A DNA stretch of 41,141 bases from JAPLVB01 sp964353635 (lineage in GTDB: Archaea > Aenigmatarchaeota > Aenigmatarchaeia > QMZP01). The stretch is taken from the NCBI GenBank assembly GCA_964353635.1, contig CAYGVS010000006.1, positions 1 to 41,141 on the forward strand. The letters run 5' to 3'. The notes under the pieces are model-generated. The model did no database searches and was not told the origin of the DNA. It worked only from the letters and a program-made list of their open reading frames with translations. The position numbers were made by a program, and so were the translations under genes. Below, piece by piece: positions 24,134 to 32,168 of this stretch. Position 1 is the stretch's first letter. Every line of letters starts with the position of its first letter.

Positions 24134-25435
24134 ATGGAAACGGCTATGGTTGTTGGTGGTGGTGGAAGGGAGCACGCCCTGGCCTGGAAGCTCGCTAAGG
24201 AGTTTGACCTTGTTTATTGCGCTCCAGGAAATGCCGGAACAAGCCGGATTGGGAACTGCAAAAATGTACGCATCCCTGCCACTGATATACAGGGGCTTGT
24301 TGATTTTGCTGAGAAAGAAAGAATAGACCTTACGATAGTGGGCCCAGAAGCGCCTCTTTCCATGGGGATAGCTGATGGGTTCAAGAAGAAAGGCCTGAAG
24401 ATTTTTGGGCCAACCAAGAATGCAGCCCGGCTGGAAAGCAGCAAGGCCTTCGCCAAGGAGCACTGCCGCCTGTATGGGATCCATACGCCTGAATACGCAA
24501 TCTACCACCATTTCAGGGATGCTTTAGCCCATTATCCAGAGCACATGCGCGATTGGGAGAGTGTTGTCATCAAGGTTGACGGTCTGGCAGAGGGGAAAGG
24601 TGTGGAGTTTCCCAATGATTACCGTGAGATAGTCAATTCTCTCCGGGGCATGATGTTGCGTTCAAAGTATGGGGATGCCGGGAATGTTGTCATTATTGAA
24701 AAACGGTGCTCAGGAGAAGAGCTCTCCGAGATAGGGCTTTCTGACGGGTTTGATTATATGGGTCTGGCAACGTCCCAAGACCATAAGCGGCTTTGTGACG
24801 GAGATGGGGGACCGAACACAGGAGGTATGGGCGCTTATTCTCCCGCGCCTGCCGCAAAGGGGCATGAAAAGCAGATAAAGGAGATGATGGTCACGGCTAT
24901 CAGAGGCATGGAAGAGATAGACATCCCTTACCATGGCGCCCTTTACGGTGGGATCATGATTACCCCAGAAGGCTTGAAGGTGCTGGAATTCAACTCACGC
25001 TTCGGTGACCCGGAGACCCAGCCTGTGATTTACAGGATGAAGTCGGGTCTTGCCGACTATCTTTTTGCTGCAGCAGAAGGATCGCTCAAAAGGAAAAGGC
25101 CAATAAAGTGGGACCCCAGGCCTGCTGTCTGCGTTGTCCTTTCTTCTTTCGGCTATCCCGAGGAACCGTGGAAAGGAAAGATGATAACAGGCCTTTATGA
25201 TGTGGAAAAGATGGATGACGTTTTCGCATTCCATGCTGGAACTAGCCTTGGAGATGACGGGAATATCTACACTAATGGAGGAAGGGTTCTTGGCGTGACT
25301 GCCCTAGGCAGATATGAGAATGATTTCCAGGGAGCTATAGACCGAGCTTACGATGCTGTTGACAGGATTAATTTTGTGGGAAAGCATTTCAGGAAAGACA
25401 TAGGCCAGAGGGCGCTTAATCGTCAGCTTGATTAG
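24134..25435 (+). CDS. purD: Phosphoribosylamine-glycine ligase
   Basis: 433 residues, an ATP-grasp enzyme catalysing the second step of purine synthesis (5-phosphoribosylamine + glycine + ATP to GAR). The start VVGGGGREHALAWKL is the N-terminal substrate loop; IVGPEAPL and the ATP-grasp core SVVIKVDGLAEGKGV follow. NSRFGDPETQPV is the metal/ATP motif. It stands alone; no other pur gene is visible, so the pathway is encoded elsewhere or is partial. It ends with a 4-nt overlap against the convergent AlkD-like gene. Confidence 0.95.
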   Translation: METAMVVGGGGREHALAWKLAKEFDLVYCAPGNAGTSRIGNCKNVRIPATDIQGLVDFAEKERIDLTIVGPEAPLSMGIADGFKKKGLKIFGPTKNAARLESSKAFAKEHCRLYGIHTPEYAIYHHFRDALAHYPEHMRDWESVVIKVDGLAEGKGVEFPNDYREIVNSLRGMMLRSKYGDAGNVVIIEKRCSGEELSEIGLSDGFDYMGLATSQDHKRLCDGDGGPNTGGMGAYSPAPAAKGHEKQIKEMMVTAIRGMEEIDIPYHGALYGGIMITPEGLKVLEFNSRFGDPETQPVIYRMKSGLADYLFAAAEGSLKRKRPIKWDPRPAVCVVLSSFGYPEEPWKGKMITGLYDVEKMDDVFAFHAGTSLGDDGNIYTNGGRVLGVTALGRYENDFQGAIDRAYDAVDRINFVGKHFRKDIGQRALNRQLD

Positions 25436-26109
25436 CTTCTCATTCTTCGCTGGACCGTCTCGCTCCTTAGTTCCCTGAGTGCATCACTTGCTATCCACTT
25501 GGAAGCTTTCGAGTCAATCCGAGCAATCTCCTCAGCAGCCTTTATAGCAGCCCTGTTCAAGTTTGTGTTCCTCTTGCCAATCTGCCTCAAGGCCCAATTC
25601 ACAGCCTTCCGCACGTAGTTCCTTTCGTCCCTGGACTCCCTTTTTATTATGGGAAGGAACTTCAGGAATTCCTTGTCGGGGGCTTTTTTGTCATGAACCG
25701 CCAGGGTAGCAATTAGTGCGAACCCGGCCCTTTTAACGAACTCCTCTTTCCTGGATGGCCATTCCAAGGCTTTCTTCCAGGCGAATGGTGTGTCTCGGAA
25801 AAGCTTCATGCATGCGTTGTCGCACACAGCCCAATTGTCGAAATCCTTTGCCCATTTCTCCATCTGGCTTTCCGTCACCTTGGTAGATTCATCCACCATG
25901 GCTGCAAGGATTCTCGCATCATATATCCCGGAGCCCCAGAGTTTCAAGGCCAGTGAATGGTCCTTCCTTGCCTCCTTGCTAAGCTTCTCAATGACAGGCA
26001 TGTTCAAGCCAAAGACCTTATTGGAGATAATGCCGTAGCGGGCCATGCCTTCCACGTTCTTTGGGTTGGAGAGGGATTTCATTTTCTTTAGGACATGCTG
26101 ATAGTCCAT
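25432..26109 (-). CDS. DNA alkylation repair protein, AlkD-like (HEAT repeats)
   Basis: 225 residues of helical HEAT-like repeats. Family landmarks are YGI in the first repeats, LWGSGIYDARILAAMVDE, the DNWAVCDNACMKLF block (D/W pair that lies by the lesion in AlkD) and RKAVNWALRQIGKRN near the C-terminus. AlkD-type glycosylases remove alkylated bases without base flipping. Monocistronic. Assignment to the family is good; activity is not tested by sequence alone. Confidence 0.85.
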   Translation of the reverse strand: MDYQHVLKKMKSLSNPKNVEGMARYGIISNKVFGLNMPVIEKLSKEARKDHSLALKLWGSGIYDARILAAMVDESTKVTESQMEKWAKDFDNWAVCDNACMKLFRDTPFAWKKALEWPSRKEEFVKRAGFALIATLAVHDKKAPDKEFLKFLPIIKRESRDERNYVRKAVNWALRQIGKRNTNLNRAAIKAAEEIARIDSKASKWIASDALRELRSETVQRRMRS

Positions 26110-26141
26110 ATGTATATAACGCCTAACCCAAATAAGAAATA

Positions 26142-26804
26142 ATGAAGAGGCTAAAAGGCCAGTTTTTCCCGTACAAGGACGAGAACCCGCACAGCAAGTT
26201 CCCCCTGGTAGTCACGCTTCTCATACTGGCTAACATCGGGGTCTTCATTTGGAGCCTCACGGATTTCGAGAACATAATCCTCTCATATGGGTTTATACCA
26301 GTAGGGTTATCGCAAGTTACCTTGTTGACCATGCTCACATCCATGTTCCTTCACGGGGGGATAGATCATATTTTTGGGAACATGTGGTACCTGTGGATAT
26401 TCGGCGATAACGTAGAGGACAAACTGGGGCGGGTGAAGTTCCTTGTTTTCTACCTGGCCGCCGGGCTGTTTGCCGGGTTTGTGCACTTCCTCTCGGACTC
26501 GGCATCTGATATACCTGCAATTGGCGCTTCAGGGGCTATATCAGGCGTCCTGGGAGTCTACGCAGCAATTTTCCCAAAGGTCAAAGTCAAGACCATAGGG
26601 CCGCTTTACCAGAGTTATGAGATGCCTGCATGGACCATGTTCGCAGTGTGGTTTGGCATGCAGATAGTCTTCGGGACAATAAGCCTGCTTGGAGGAGAAG
26701 GCTCAGGAATAGCCTTCTTCGCGCATATAGGCGGGTTCATCTTCGGATATGCCGTAGGGCTTGTTTACAACAGAATGCTATGGGGCTCCATGAACAAGAG
26801 ATAG
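26142..26804 (+). CDS. Rhomboid-family intramembrane serine protease
   Basis: 220 residues with six membrane helices. The catalytic dyad is visible: S130 in GASGAISG and H195 in FFAHIGGFIFG. The helix 2 motif HGGIDHIFGNMWYLWIFG (H76, N80) forms the oxyanion site. It cleaves transmembrane segments of other proteins. A divergent 32-nt intergenic region separates it from the AlkD-like gene. It precedes the large surface protein on the same strand, a possible but unproved substrate. Confidence 0.93.
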   Translation: MKRLKGQFFPYKDENPHSKFPLVVTLLILANIGVFIWSLTDFENIILSYGFIPVGLSQVTLLTMLTSMFLHGGIDHIFGNMWYLWIFGDNVEDKLGRVKFLVFYLAAGLFAGFVHFLSDSASDIPAIGASGAISGVLGVYAAIFPKVKVKTIGPLYQSYEMPAWTMFAVWFGMQIVFGTISLLGGEGSGIAFFAHIGGFIFGYAVGLVYNRMLWGSMNKR

Positions 26805-26898
26805 GCCCTTGATTTTCGTTTGGCAGAGGCCCAATTTCTCCTGATTTTCAACAGAAAAGCTTAAAAGCATATATATCACCAAAAGGAAATTATTATAC

Positions 26899-29523
26899 AT
26901 GGTTAAAAATTGCCTTGAAGGCAGGTTCTGGTTGGGCGCAAGCCTGTTAGTTATTTCCTTTGTTTTTTTCTCGGTTCTGAATATTAATGGGGTATTGGGT
27001 GCTAATTTTGGCGCCCAGATAGCCGGGCAGGCTGCCATACAAATAGGCAATACCAACAGGCAGCTAGTGGTAACTATAACGAACCAGAATGCATCAACCT
27101 TGTCCATAACTGCGGTGAATTTCACGCTCCCGGCGGGCCTGTCATTCATAGCGGGCTCCAACATCACCACCTCAGCATATGGCAGTGTTTTCTACAGCGC
27201 TTCAAACAACCTGACCTGGACCAATTCAAGCAGCTCAGGCCTTATTGACCCGGGCTCTTTCCAAAATTTCACCTTCAACGTCAGCGGACCGGCCGTGGCG
27301 GGCTATTATAATATTACAGTAGTGGTTGTTGACAATGGAACGGCCGCGAACTGGACCTATGTCTCCTACTCATCCACGCCGCCCCAGTTATCCACATACG
27401 AGAGGTCGCCTGCCACCCCACACGAGGACCAGGGCGTCCTGCTTAATGTCACAATAGAAGCCTTGCCCGTGAGCATGGTCGTCCTCGTTTGGAATGGGGT
27501 CGCGAACTATACCGTTACAAGCCACGTAGGCGGGGAATATTTCTTCAACATAGGAATAGGGAACTACACGGCACATGATATTGTAACGTATTACTGGGCC
27601 GCCGAAGATTCCTTCTTCAACACGAACGTTTCCGCAATCCAGCAGTTCACTGTGGCGAACCAGCAGCCCGGGCAGCCTTCCTTGACAAGCCCTGCCAATT
27701 ACGCGAACATATCCACGTCCAATTTCACCTTCCAATACTTGGCAACAGACTCGGACGCTGAGGACACTCTTACGTACTACTTGTACATAAACGGGATCCT
27801 GAACAGCCACCCCTCTTTCACATCCGTGGATGCAAACCTGACCGACGGATTCTATAACTGGTCTGTCGTTGCTGATGACGGATACGCCAACTCGACTGCC
27901 AGTGCAATCAGGAACTTCACTATAGACACCATTCCACCACAGTTAACCATATACCTCCCGGCAGCTGCCAATTACTCCAGCACCTCAATGAACCTCAACT
28001 TCACCTATACAGAAACCAATCTGCATTCCTGCTGGTACCAGTACAATGGTAGCAACACCAGCCTTGGTGGATGTGCGAATGCCAGCTTCACCGCCCTTGA
28101 CAACCAGCAGTCCACGCTGATATTATGGGCTAATGACACTACTGGGAACTACAACTCAAGCACTGTGACTTTCACTGTGGACACGGCATATCCTAAGATA
28201 ACCATAACCAGCCCGGCAAACTACAGCGGAACGAACTATACCAGCTCAACTGTGAGCCTGAACTTCGCCTACACAGAGGCTAACCCTCAAGAATGCTGGT
28301 ACCAGTACAACGGGGCGAACACCTCGATAGCTGGGTGCGCGAACACCACCTTTGCAGCGCTAGACCACCAGTCATCGTCCATCGCGGTCTGGATGAATGA
28401 CAGCACAGGGCATTACAACGTTTCTGATAACGTGACCTTCTCGGTCTGCACTGAGTCATGGTCGTGCTCGGCCTGGTCGACCTGCTCAAGCGGGACTCAG
28501 GCAAGGACGTGCTCGGATGCCTATTCATGCGGGACAACTGCCAACAGACCTGCTCTATCGCAGTCCTGCACAGAGCAGTCAACAGGCGGCGGTAGCGGTG
28601 GAACCGCGCCCGTCCTTAAGCCCCAGGTCGTGAAGAGCTGGGACAATATAGGACCTGGAGCTGCTGTTTCCTTCAGCATGAACAAGACGGGCATGGGATT
28701 CAGCGAGATAAAAATAGAGGTCACGAAAGAACAGAAGAGCATAACAATAACAATCACGAAGCTTGACGGCAAGCCTGCTGAGGTCACCAAGACGGTCACG
28801 CCTTCTACAGGCTCCATAGCGGCAAAGGTATACCAGTATCTGAGCGTTGACGCAAGAAACCTGAACTCCAGTGAAATCAAATCATCTGGAATAAGCTTCA
28901 TGGTAGAGAAATCCTGGCTGTCCGCTAACAAAATCAACAAGACCAAGGTATACCTGCACAGGTATGTGAATGGTGCCTGGGTGAAGCTCGCGACAAGATA
29001 TGTCAGGGAGGACGGCCAGAACGCATATTACACTGCCGATACGCCAGGGTTCTCATATTTTGCGATAACAGGTGAAGAGGTTGCGGAGGCTCAAGCACCC
29101 GCTGCGCCTGCACAGAACCAGAGCCAGCAGGTTGACCCATGCAACTACAACAACTTTTGTGAGGCAGGAGAGACCCAGGAAAATTGCCCAAGCGACTGCG
29201 CCCCGCCACCAAACAAGATATGCGACATAGGCCAGAGGAAATGTGAAGGCTCCGCGCTCCAGGAATGCAGCATTGATGGAATGAGCTGGGAAACCTATTA
29301 CCAGTGCGATTACGGGTGCTACAACGGACAATGCAAACCAGCCCCAAGCCAGCAGGAATTGGTTACAATCGTCCTGGTTGTGGCTGCGGCTGCCGCAGTG
29401 ATAATTGCCGGAGCGCTGGTTTTAAGGAGGCGCAAGGCAAGGAAGAAAGCCAGCGAGCCTTCCCCGCCACCTAAGCTTCCTCCTGCTCGCAGCAGACCGA
29501 AGAAGCAGGCTTTAAGCCAGTAG
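26899..29523 (+). CDS. Large secreted or surface-anchored protein with Ig-like repeats and PGF-pre-PGF domain
   Basis: 874 residues. A signal peptide (about 1-35) is followed by Ig-like modules, with a duplicated module around residues 350-520 (SCWYQYNGSNTS... and ECWYQYNGANTS...). A thrombospondin-like cysteine segment (CTESWSCSAWSTCSSGTQARTC) precedes a Gly/Ser linker and a PGF-pre-PGF-like domain (about 575-730), the module often found beside archaeosortase-type signals. Two further cysteine-rich segments lead to one transmembrane helix (VTIVLVVAAAAAVIIAGALVL) and a basic proline-rich tail. It is a probable adhesin or envelope protein. CTTAAAAG near 26860 is the promoter. Confidence 0.85.
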   Translation: MVKNCLEGRFWLGASLLVISFVFFSVLNINGVLGANFGAQIAGQAAIQIGNTNRQLVVTITNQNASTLSITAVNFTLPAGLSFIAGSNITTSAYGSVFYSASNNLTWTNSSSSGLIDPGSFQNFTFNVSGPAVAGYYNITVVVVDNGTAANWTYVSYSSTPPQLSTYERSPATPHEDQGVLLNVTIEALPVSMVVLVWNGVANYTVTSHVGGEYFFNIGIGNYTAHDIVTYYWAAEDSFFNTNVSAIQQFTVANQQPGQPSLTSPANYANISTSNFTFQYLATDSDAEDTLTYYLYINGILNSHPSFTSVDANLTDGFYNWSVVADDGYANSTASAIRNFTIDTIPPQLTIYLPAAANYSSTSMNLNFTYTETNLHSCWYQYNGSNTSLGGCANASFTALDNQQSTLILWANDTTGNYNSSTVTFTVDTAYPKITITSPANYSGTNYTSSTVSLNFAYTEANPQECWYQYNGANTSIAGCANTTFAALDHQSSSIAVWMNDSTGHYNVSDNVTFSVCTESWSCSAWSTCSSGTQARTCSDAYSCGTTANRPALSQSCTEQSTGGGSGGTAPVLKPQVVKSWDNIGPGAAVSFSMNKTGMGFSEIKIEVTKEQKSITITITKLDGKPAEVTKTVTPSTGSIAAKVYQYLSVDARNLNSSEIKSSGISFMVEKSWLSANKINKTKVYLHRYVNGAWVKLATRYVREDGQNAYYTADTPGFSYFAITGEEVAEAQAPAAPAQNQSQQVDPCNYNNFCEAGETQENCPSDCAPPPNKICDIGQRKCEGSALQECSIDGMSWETYYQCDYGCYNGQCKPAPSQQELVTIVLVVAAAAAVIIAGALVLRRRKARKKASEPSPPPKLPPARSRPKKQALSQ

Positions 29524-29533
29524 ATTATTGGAC

Positions 29534-29554
29534 GGAAGGCTCATCCCGCCTTCC
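29534..29554. terminator. Hairpin between convergent genes, related to the GAAGGCG element
   Basis: GGAAGGC (29534-29540), 7-nt loop, GCCTTCC (29548-29554), followed on the plus strand by CTTTTT. It fills the 44-nt gap between two convergent stop codons, so it could end transcription from both sides. The arms share GAAGGC/GCCTTC with the ladder family but lack the full 9-bp rung. Confidence 0.5.
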
Positions 29555-29567
29555 AGAATCCTCTTTT

Positions 29568-30797
29568 TCATGGCTTTTTCCAAAGTAGAAGGCTCTCGCG
29601 CGCTATTCCGACTTTCTCAGTACGGTTTCTCGTGCACCATCTCTTGTTCAGGACAAGGATTTTGTCCACCTGAAATCCAAGGCTCTCTGCCATCCTGCTC
29701 AGCAATATGTCAGATTCCACAACACCTGTAGGAAAGCAGCCATTGCCCACCACAAGTGCCAGTTTTGCGCCCTTTCTGCACACCCTGTACAGCTCCTCTA
29801 TGGACTGGAACATGTCAGTCAGGTAAGGAAGCGCTTCTGAAGGCAATCCTTTGACGGACTCGTAGTCAAGTGCCGCCTCGAGCAGCGCCATGTCCTTCTC
29901 TAGCTTCCCAAGGGAAAGGCCTATATATGAGCGGATAGAAGGCCCCTCCTGGATGCGCTTCAGGAAGATCTCCTGCTCTATCTCGTAAATCCTGGTGTAT
30001 TCTATCTTGTTCAGGTAGGGAGGGGAGGTTATAACTGCATCCACAGTGCTGTCTTCCAGGGGAAGGGAGCGAGCATCCCCGAACTCCGCGGTGGTCTCGC
30101 ATTCTTCTGTTTTCATGCTCTCATAATCTCTTAGCATATGCGAAAGCTGCCTCCTGAGCATGTCCCTCACAGGTGGAACAGGCTTCTTCTTCACCTTCAG
30201 CACAGCCCCATCCTTGTATGCGAAGCTGCACTTCATGGCAACGCTCATCAGGCCTAGGAGAAGGAAGTCCCTTATATGGATGTCTCTGATTGTGCCAATG
30301 GTATCCCTGTAAAAAACCGTCTCCTTCAGGGTCCTTGGAGGGAAGAACTTCTTGAGCAGCCTAGATTCAGGAACGCTGACTGGGGTATGTTTGGCTTTAA
30401 AAAGCCCGATTATCGCTTCTCTCATGTCTTCTGTACTATAATCCCTTGTCTTCACCTTCGCGGCAAAGACTGCCATGGGGTTGACATCAAATCCAATGGA
30501 ATCCAGACCCAGCTGTTTGCATGCCAGAAGGGTAGTCCCCACGCCGCAAAATGGGTCAAGGACTCTCACTCTCTGGTCCGAAGGCGTCATTTCGATTGAA
30601 GGCGTCTGCTGACGCCTTCCAGCCATTGACGCCTTCCAGCCATTCGTCAGGGACAATTCATGGGCCAGCCTGAGCACAAGCTCCTTCGCGAACCCTTCCT
30701 TGTAATAGAACCAGTTGTAGACAGGCTGCTCCTTGTTCGGGATAAAGGTGACAAGGGGGCCCCATTCAGGCTTTTCAACTAGTTTGAAGTCAGGCAT
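29568..30797 (-). CDS. Orphan DNA methyltransferase (SPPY-type, N6-adenine or N4-cytosine)
   Basis: 409 residues. The N-terminus (PVYNWFYYKEGFAKELV) and the SAM-binding DPFCGVGTTLLACKQLG (81-97) with IGFDVNP are typical of archaeal amino-methyltransferases. The catalytic motif is SPPY (258-261). No restriction gene is near, so it is an orphan. Residues ~54-73, between the N-terminal block and the SAM motif, are encoded by a two-rung ladder element; in the fold this is a linker, so it may be tolerated. A tRNA/rRNA methyltransferase is less likely because DPPF/NPPY motifs are absent. Confidence 0.82.
   Translation of the reverse strand: MPDFKLVEKPEWGPLVTFIPNKEQPVYNWFYYKEGFAKELVLRLAHELSLTNGWKASMAGRRQQTPSIEMTPSDQRVRVLDPFCGVGTTLLACKQLGLDSIGFDVNPMAVFAAKVKTRDYSTEDMREAIIGLFKAKHTPVSVPESRLLKKFFPPRTLKETVFYRDTIGTIRDIHIRDFLLLGLMSVAMKCSFAYKDGAVLKVKKKPVPPVRDMLRRQLSHMLRDYESMKTEECETTAEFGDARSLPLEDSTVDAVITSPPYLNKIEYTRIYEIEQEIFLKRIQEGPSIRSYIGLSLGKLEKDMALLEAALDYESVKGLPSEALPYLTDMFQSIEELYRVCRKGAKLALVVGNGCFPTGVVESDILLSRMAESLGFQVDKILVLNKRWCTRNRTEKVGIARESLLLWKKP
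30580..30636. repeat. GAAGGCG ladder element, two rungs, inside the methyltransferase gene
   Basis: Inner rung GAAGGCGTC (30598-30606), loop TGCT, GACGCCTTC (30611-30619). Outer rung GAAGGCGTC (30580-30588) opposite GACGCCTTC (30628-30636). The left spacer is 9 nt and the right 8. On the right a 17-nt unit (GACGCCTTCCAGCCATT) is repeated directly in tandem, at 30611-30627 and 30628-30644. The reading frame of the gene stays open. Confidence 0.88.
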
Positions 30798-30825
30798 AGT
30801 CCACTGGATTTATTAGGCGTTTCTT

Positions 30826-31116
30826 CTATAAGTCTCTTCCTACAAATCCTGCCTTACTAGGAGAAAACTTCTTAGAGAATATTGATTCATACATCTGAAA
30901 AAGCTCTAAAAGGCGGACTATGCGTTCTCTGTTTGTATATCCGTATTCCGGGTCAGATTTAATCACTCTCTCGTGTTTTATGATTACAATCCTTGCGCTT
31001 TTCGGGATTTTATGTTCAACAGCATCCTCAAGTATGCATTTGAGAGTATCTGTGTCCACATCATCATTAGGGTACTGCATAACACTGCCTGAACCGTTCA
31101 AATAAAGAGGCTTCAT
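30826..31116 (-). CDS. Hypothetical protein (96 aa)
   Basis: Not recognised. A small soluble alpha/beta protein with SARIVIIKHERVIKSDPEYGYTN in the middle and an aromatic helix after it. It sits 28 nt upstream of the methyltransferase on the same strand and could be its operon partner. Confidence 0.55.
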   Translation of the reverse strand: MKPLYLNGSGSVMQYPNDDVDTDTLKCILEDAVEHKIPKSARIVIIKHERVIKSDPEYGYTNRERIVRLLELFQMYESIFSKKFSPSKAGFVGRDL

Positions 31117-31195
31117 ACTTGTTAGTACATCAGAAGCAATTTAAACCAAACGTTTGTTGAAATCTATTTTAACCGGCCGGGATAAATAATATACC

Positions 31196-31789
31196 ATGTC
31201 CATGGATTTTCTGACTGTATTCGTTTCCATGTTCGTGATAATCGACCCCCTGATAGCAATACCTACATTCCTCGCTCTTTTCGGGAAATGCGACAGAGCC
31301 AAACAGAAGAAGGCGGCCATGGAGGCCAGCGTGGCCGCGCTTGCGCTGCTTGTGGTTTTTGCGGTTTTCGGGACCGCGATGCTTGACAGGATGAGCATCT
31401 CCCTGCCTGCTTTCATGGTGGCCGGCGGCATACTGCTGCTCTACCTTTCCTTTGAATTCATAAAAGGGGAGCTTCCGAAGATGAGGACGATAGAGAAAGA
31501 CCCTGCTGATGTTATAGTTCCAGTCGCCACCCCCCTGCTGGCAGGGCCCGGGGCAATAACCACTTCCATATACATGACCAATACATACGGGACGGATGTG
31601 ACTTTGGCAGCAATCTTTTTCGTGTGCTTCTCCTGCTTCTTCTTCCTATACTACAGCACGAGGATAGTCAAGATAATCGGCCACAACGGCATCAAGATAA
31701 TAACCAGGATAATGGGCATCCTCACAGCAGCAATAGCAATAAGCCTGATAGAGAAGGCGCTAGTAGCCTGGGGCGTGCTGGCCTTCTAG
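31196..31789 (+). CDS. MarC family integral membrane protein
   Basis: 197 residues, six membrane helices. The family's two half-repeats are visible: FVIIDPLIAIPTFLAL at the start and TPLLAGPGAITTSIYM in the second half, each with the conserved proline/glycine pattern. Function in the family is unresolved (the antibiotic-resistance link is disproved). It is divergent from the gene at 30826 with a GATAAATAATATACC box upstream. Confidence 0.88.
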   Translation: MSMDFLTVFVSMFVIIDPLIAIPTFLALFGKCDRAKQKKAAMEASVAALALLVVFAVFGTAMLDRMSISLPAFMVAGGILLLYLSFEFIKGELPKMRTIEKDPADVIVPVATPLLAGPGAITTSIYMTNTYGTDVTLAAIFFVCFSCFFFLYYSTRIVKIIGHNGIKIITRIMGILTAAIAISLIEKALVAWGVLAF

Positions 31790-31847
31790 AATAAGCCGCA
31801 TTTGGGGAGGGGAAGCCTGAATTCTTTGGTTGCCCCTGCCGCTATGG

Positions 31848-32168
31848 CTAGACAATGGACGCCGAGATTGGCGTCACTATCAGCCATTCGTCCTCGACAA
31901 GGGAGAGGTTCGAGTTGGCTTCCATGCATGCCCTGTTTATCTTCGCCACAGACTGCTTGAGGTCATCCATGTTGGTCTGCTTTATCGCTTTGAGACCTAC
32001 GAAGACCACGTTCTTTGATTTGATGTTCTTCACAATCTTGTCTGTCTCTGCGAACCTCTGCAGGTTGTGCACCACTATCTTCGCTGTCTTAGGCGATTGC
32101 CTTTCGTATCCAAGCTCCATGTATTCGCTTCCGTTCTGGTTTGAGGGCTTCCTTTCCATTAGTGCCAT
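31848..32168 (-). other. Possible internal translation start for a separate SepF-like product
   Basis: Inside the long frame, ATG 32168-32166 (residue 603, MALMERK) is preceded by GAGGTG with a 6-nt spacer, a good Shine-Dalgarno match. Initiation here would give a 106-residue protein of typical archaeal SepF size, starting with a short polar segment and an EYMELGYE motif before the SepF core. This is inference; the long frame has no stop in between. Confidence 0.4.

Noticed and set aside
27388..29347. Long minus-strand frames under the surface-protein gene
   Set aside because: Shadows of a gene with biased codons; no recognisable domains and no promoters.
31752..31787. AGAAGGC and GCCTTCT at the end of the MarC gene as another ladder copy
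   Set aside because: The arms lack the CGNN part, the loop is 22 nt and the spacing does not fit the 18-nt rhythm; probably chance within codons.
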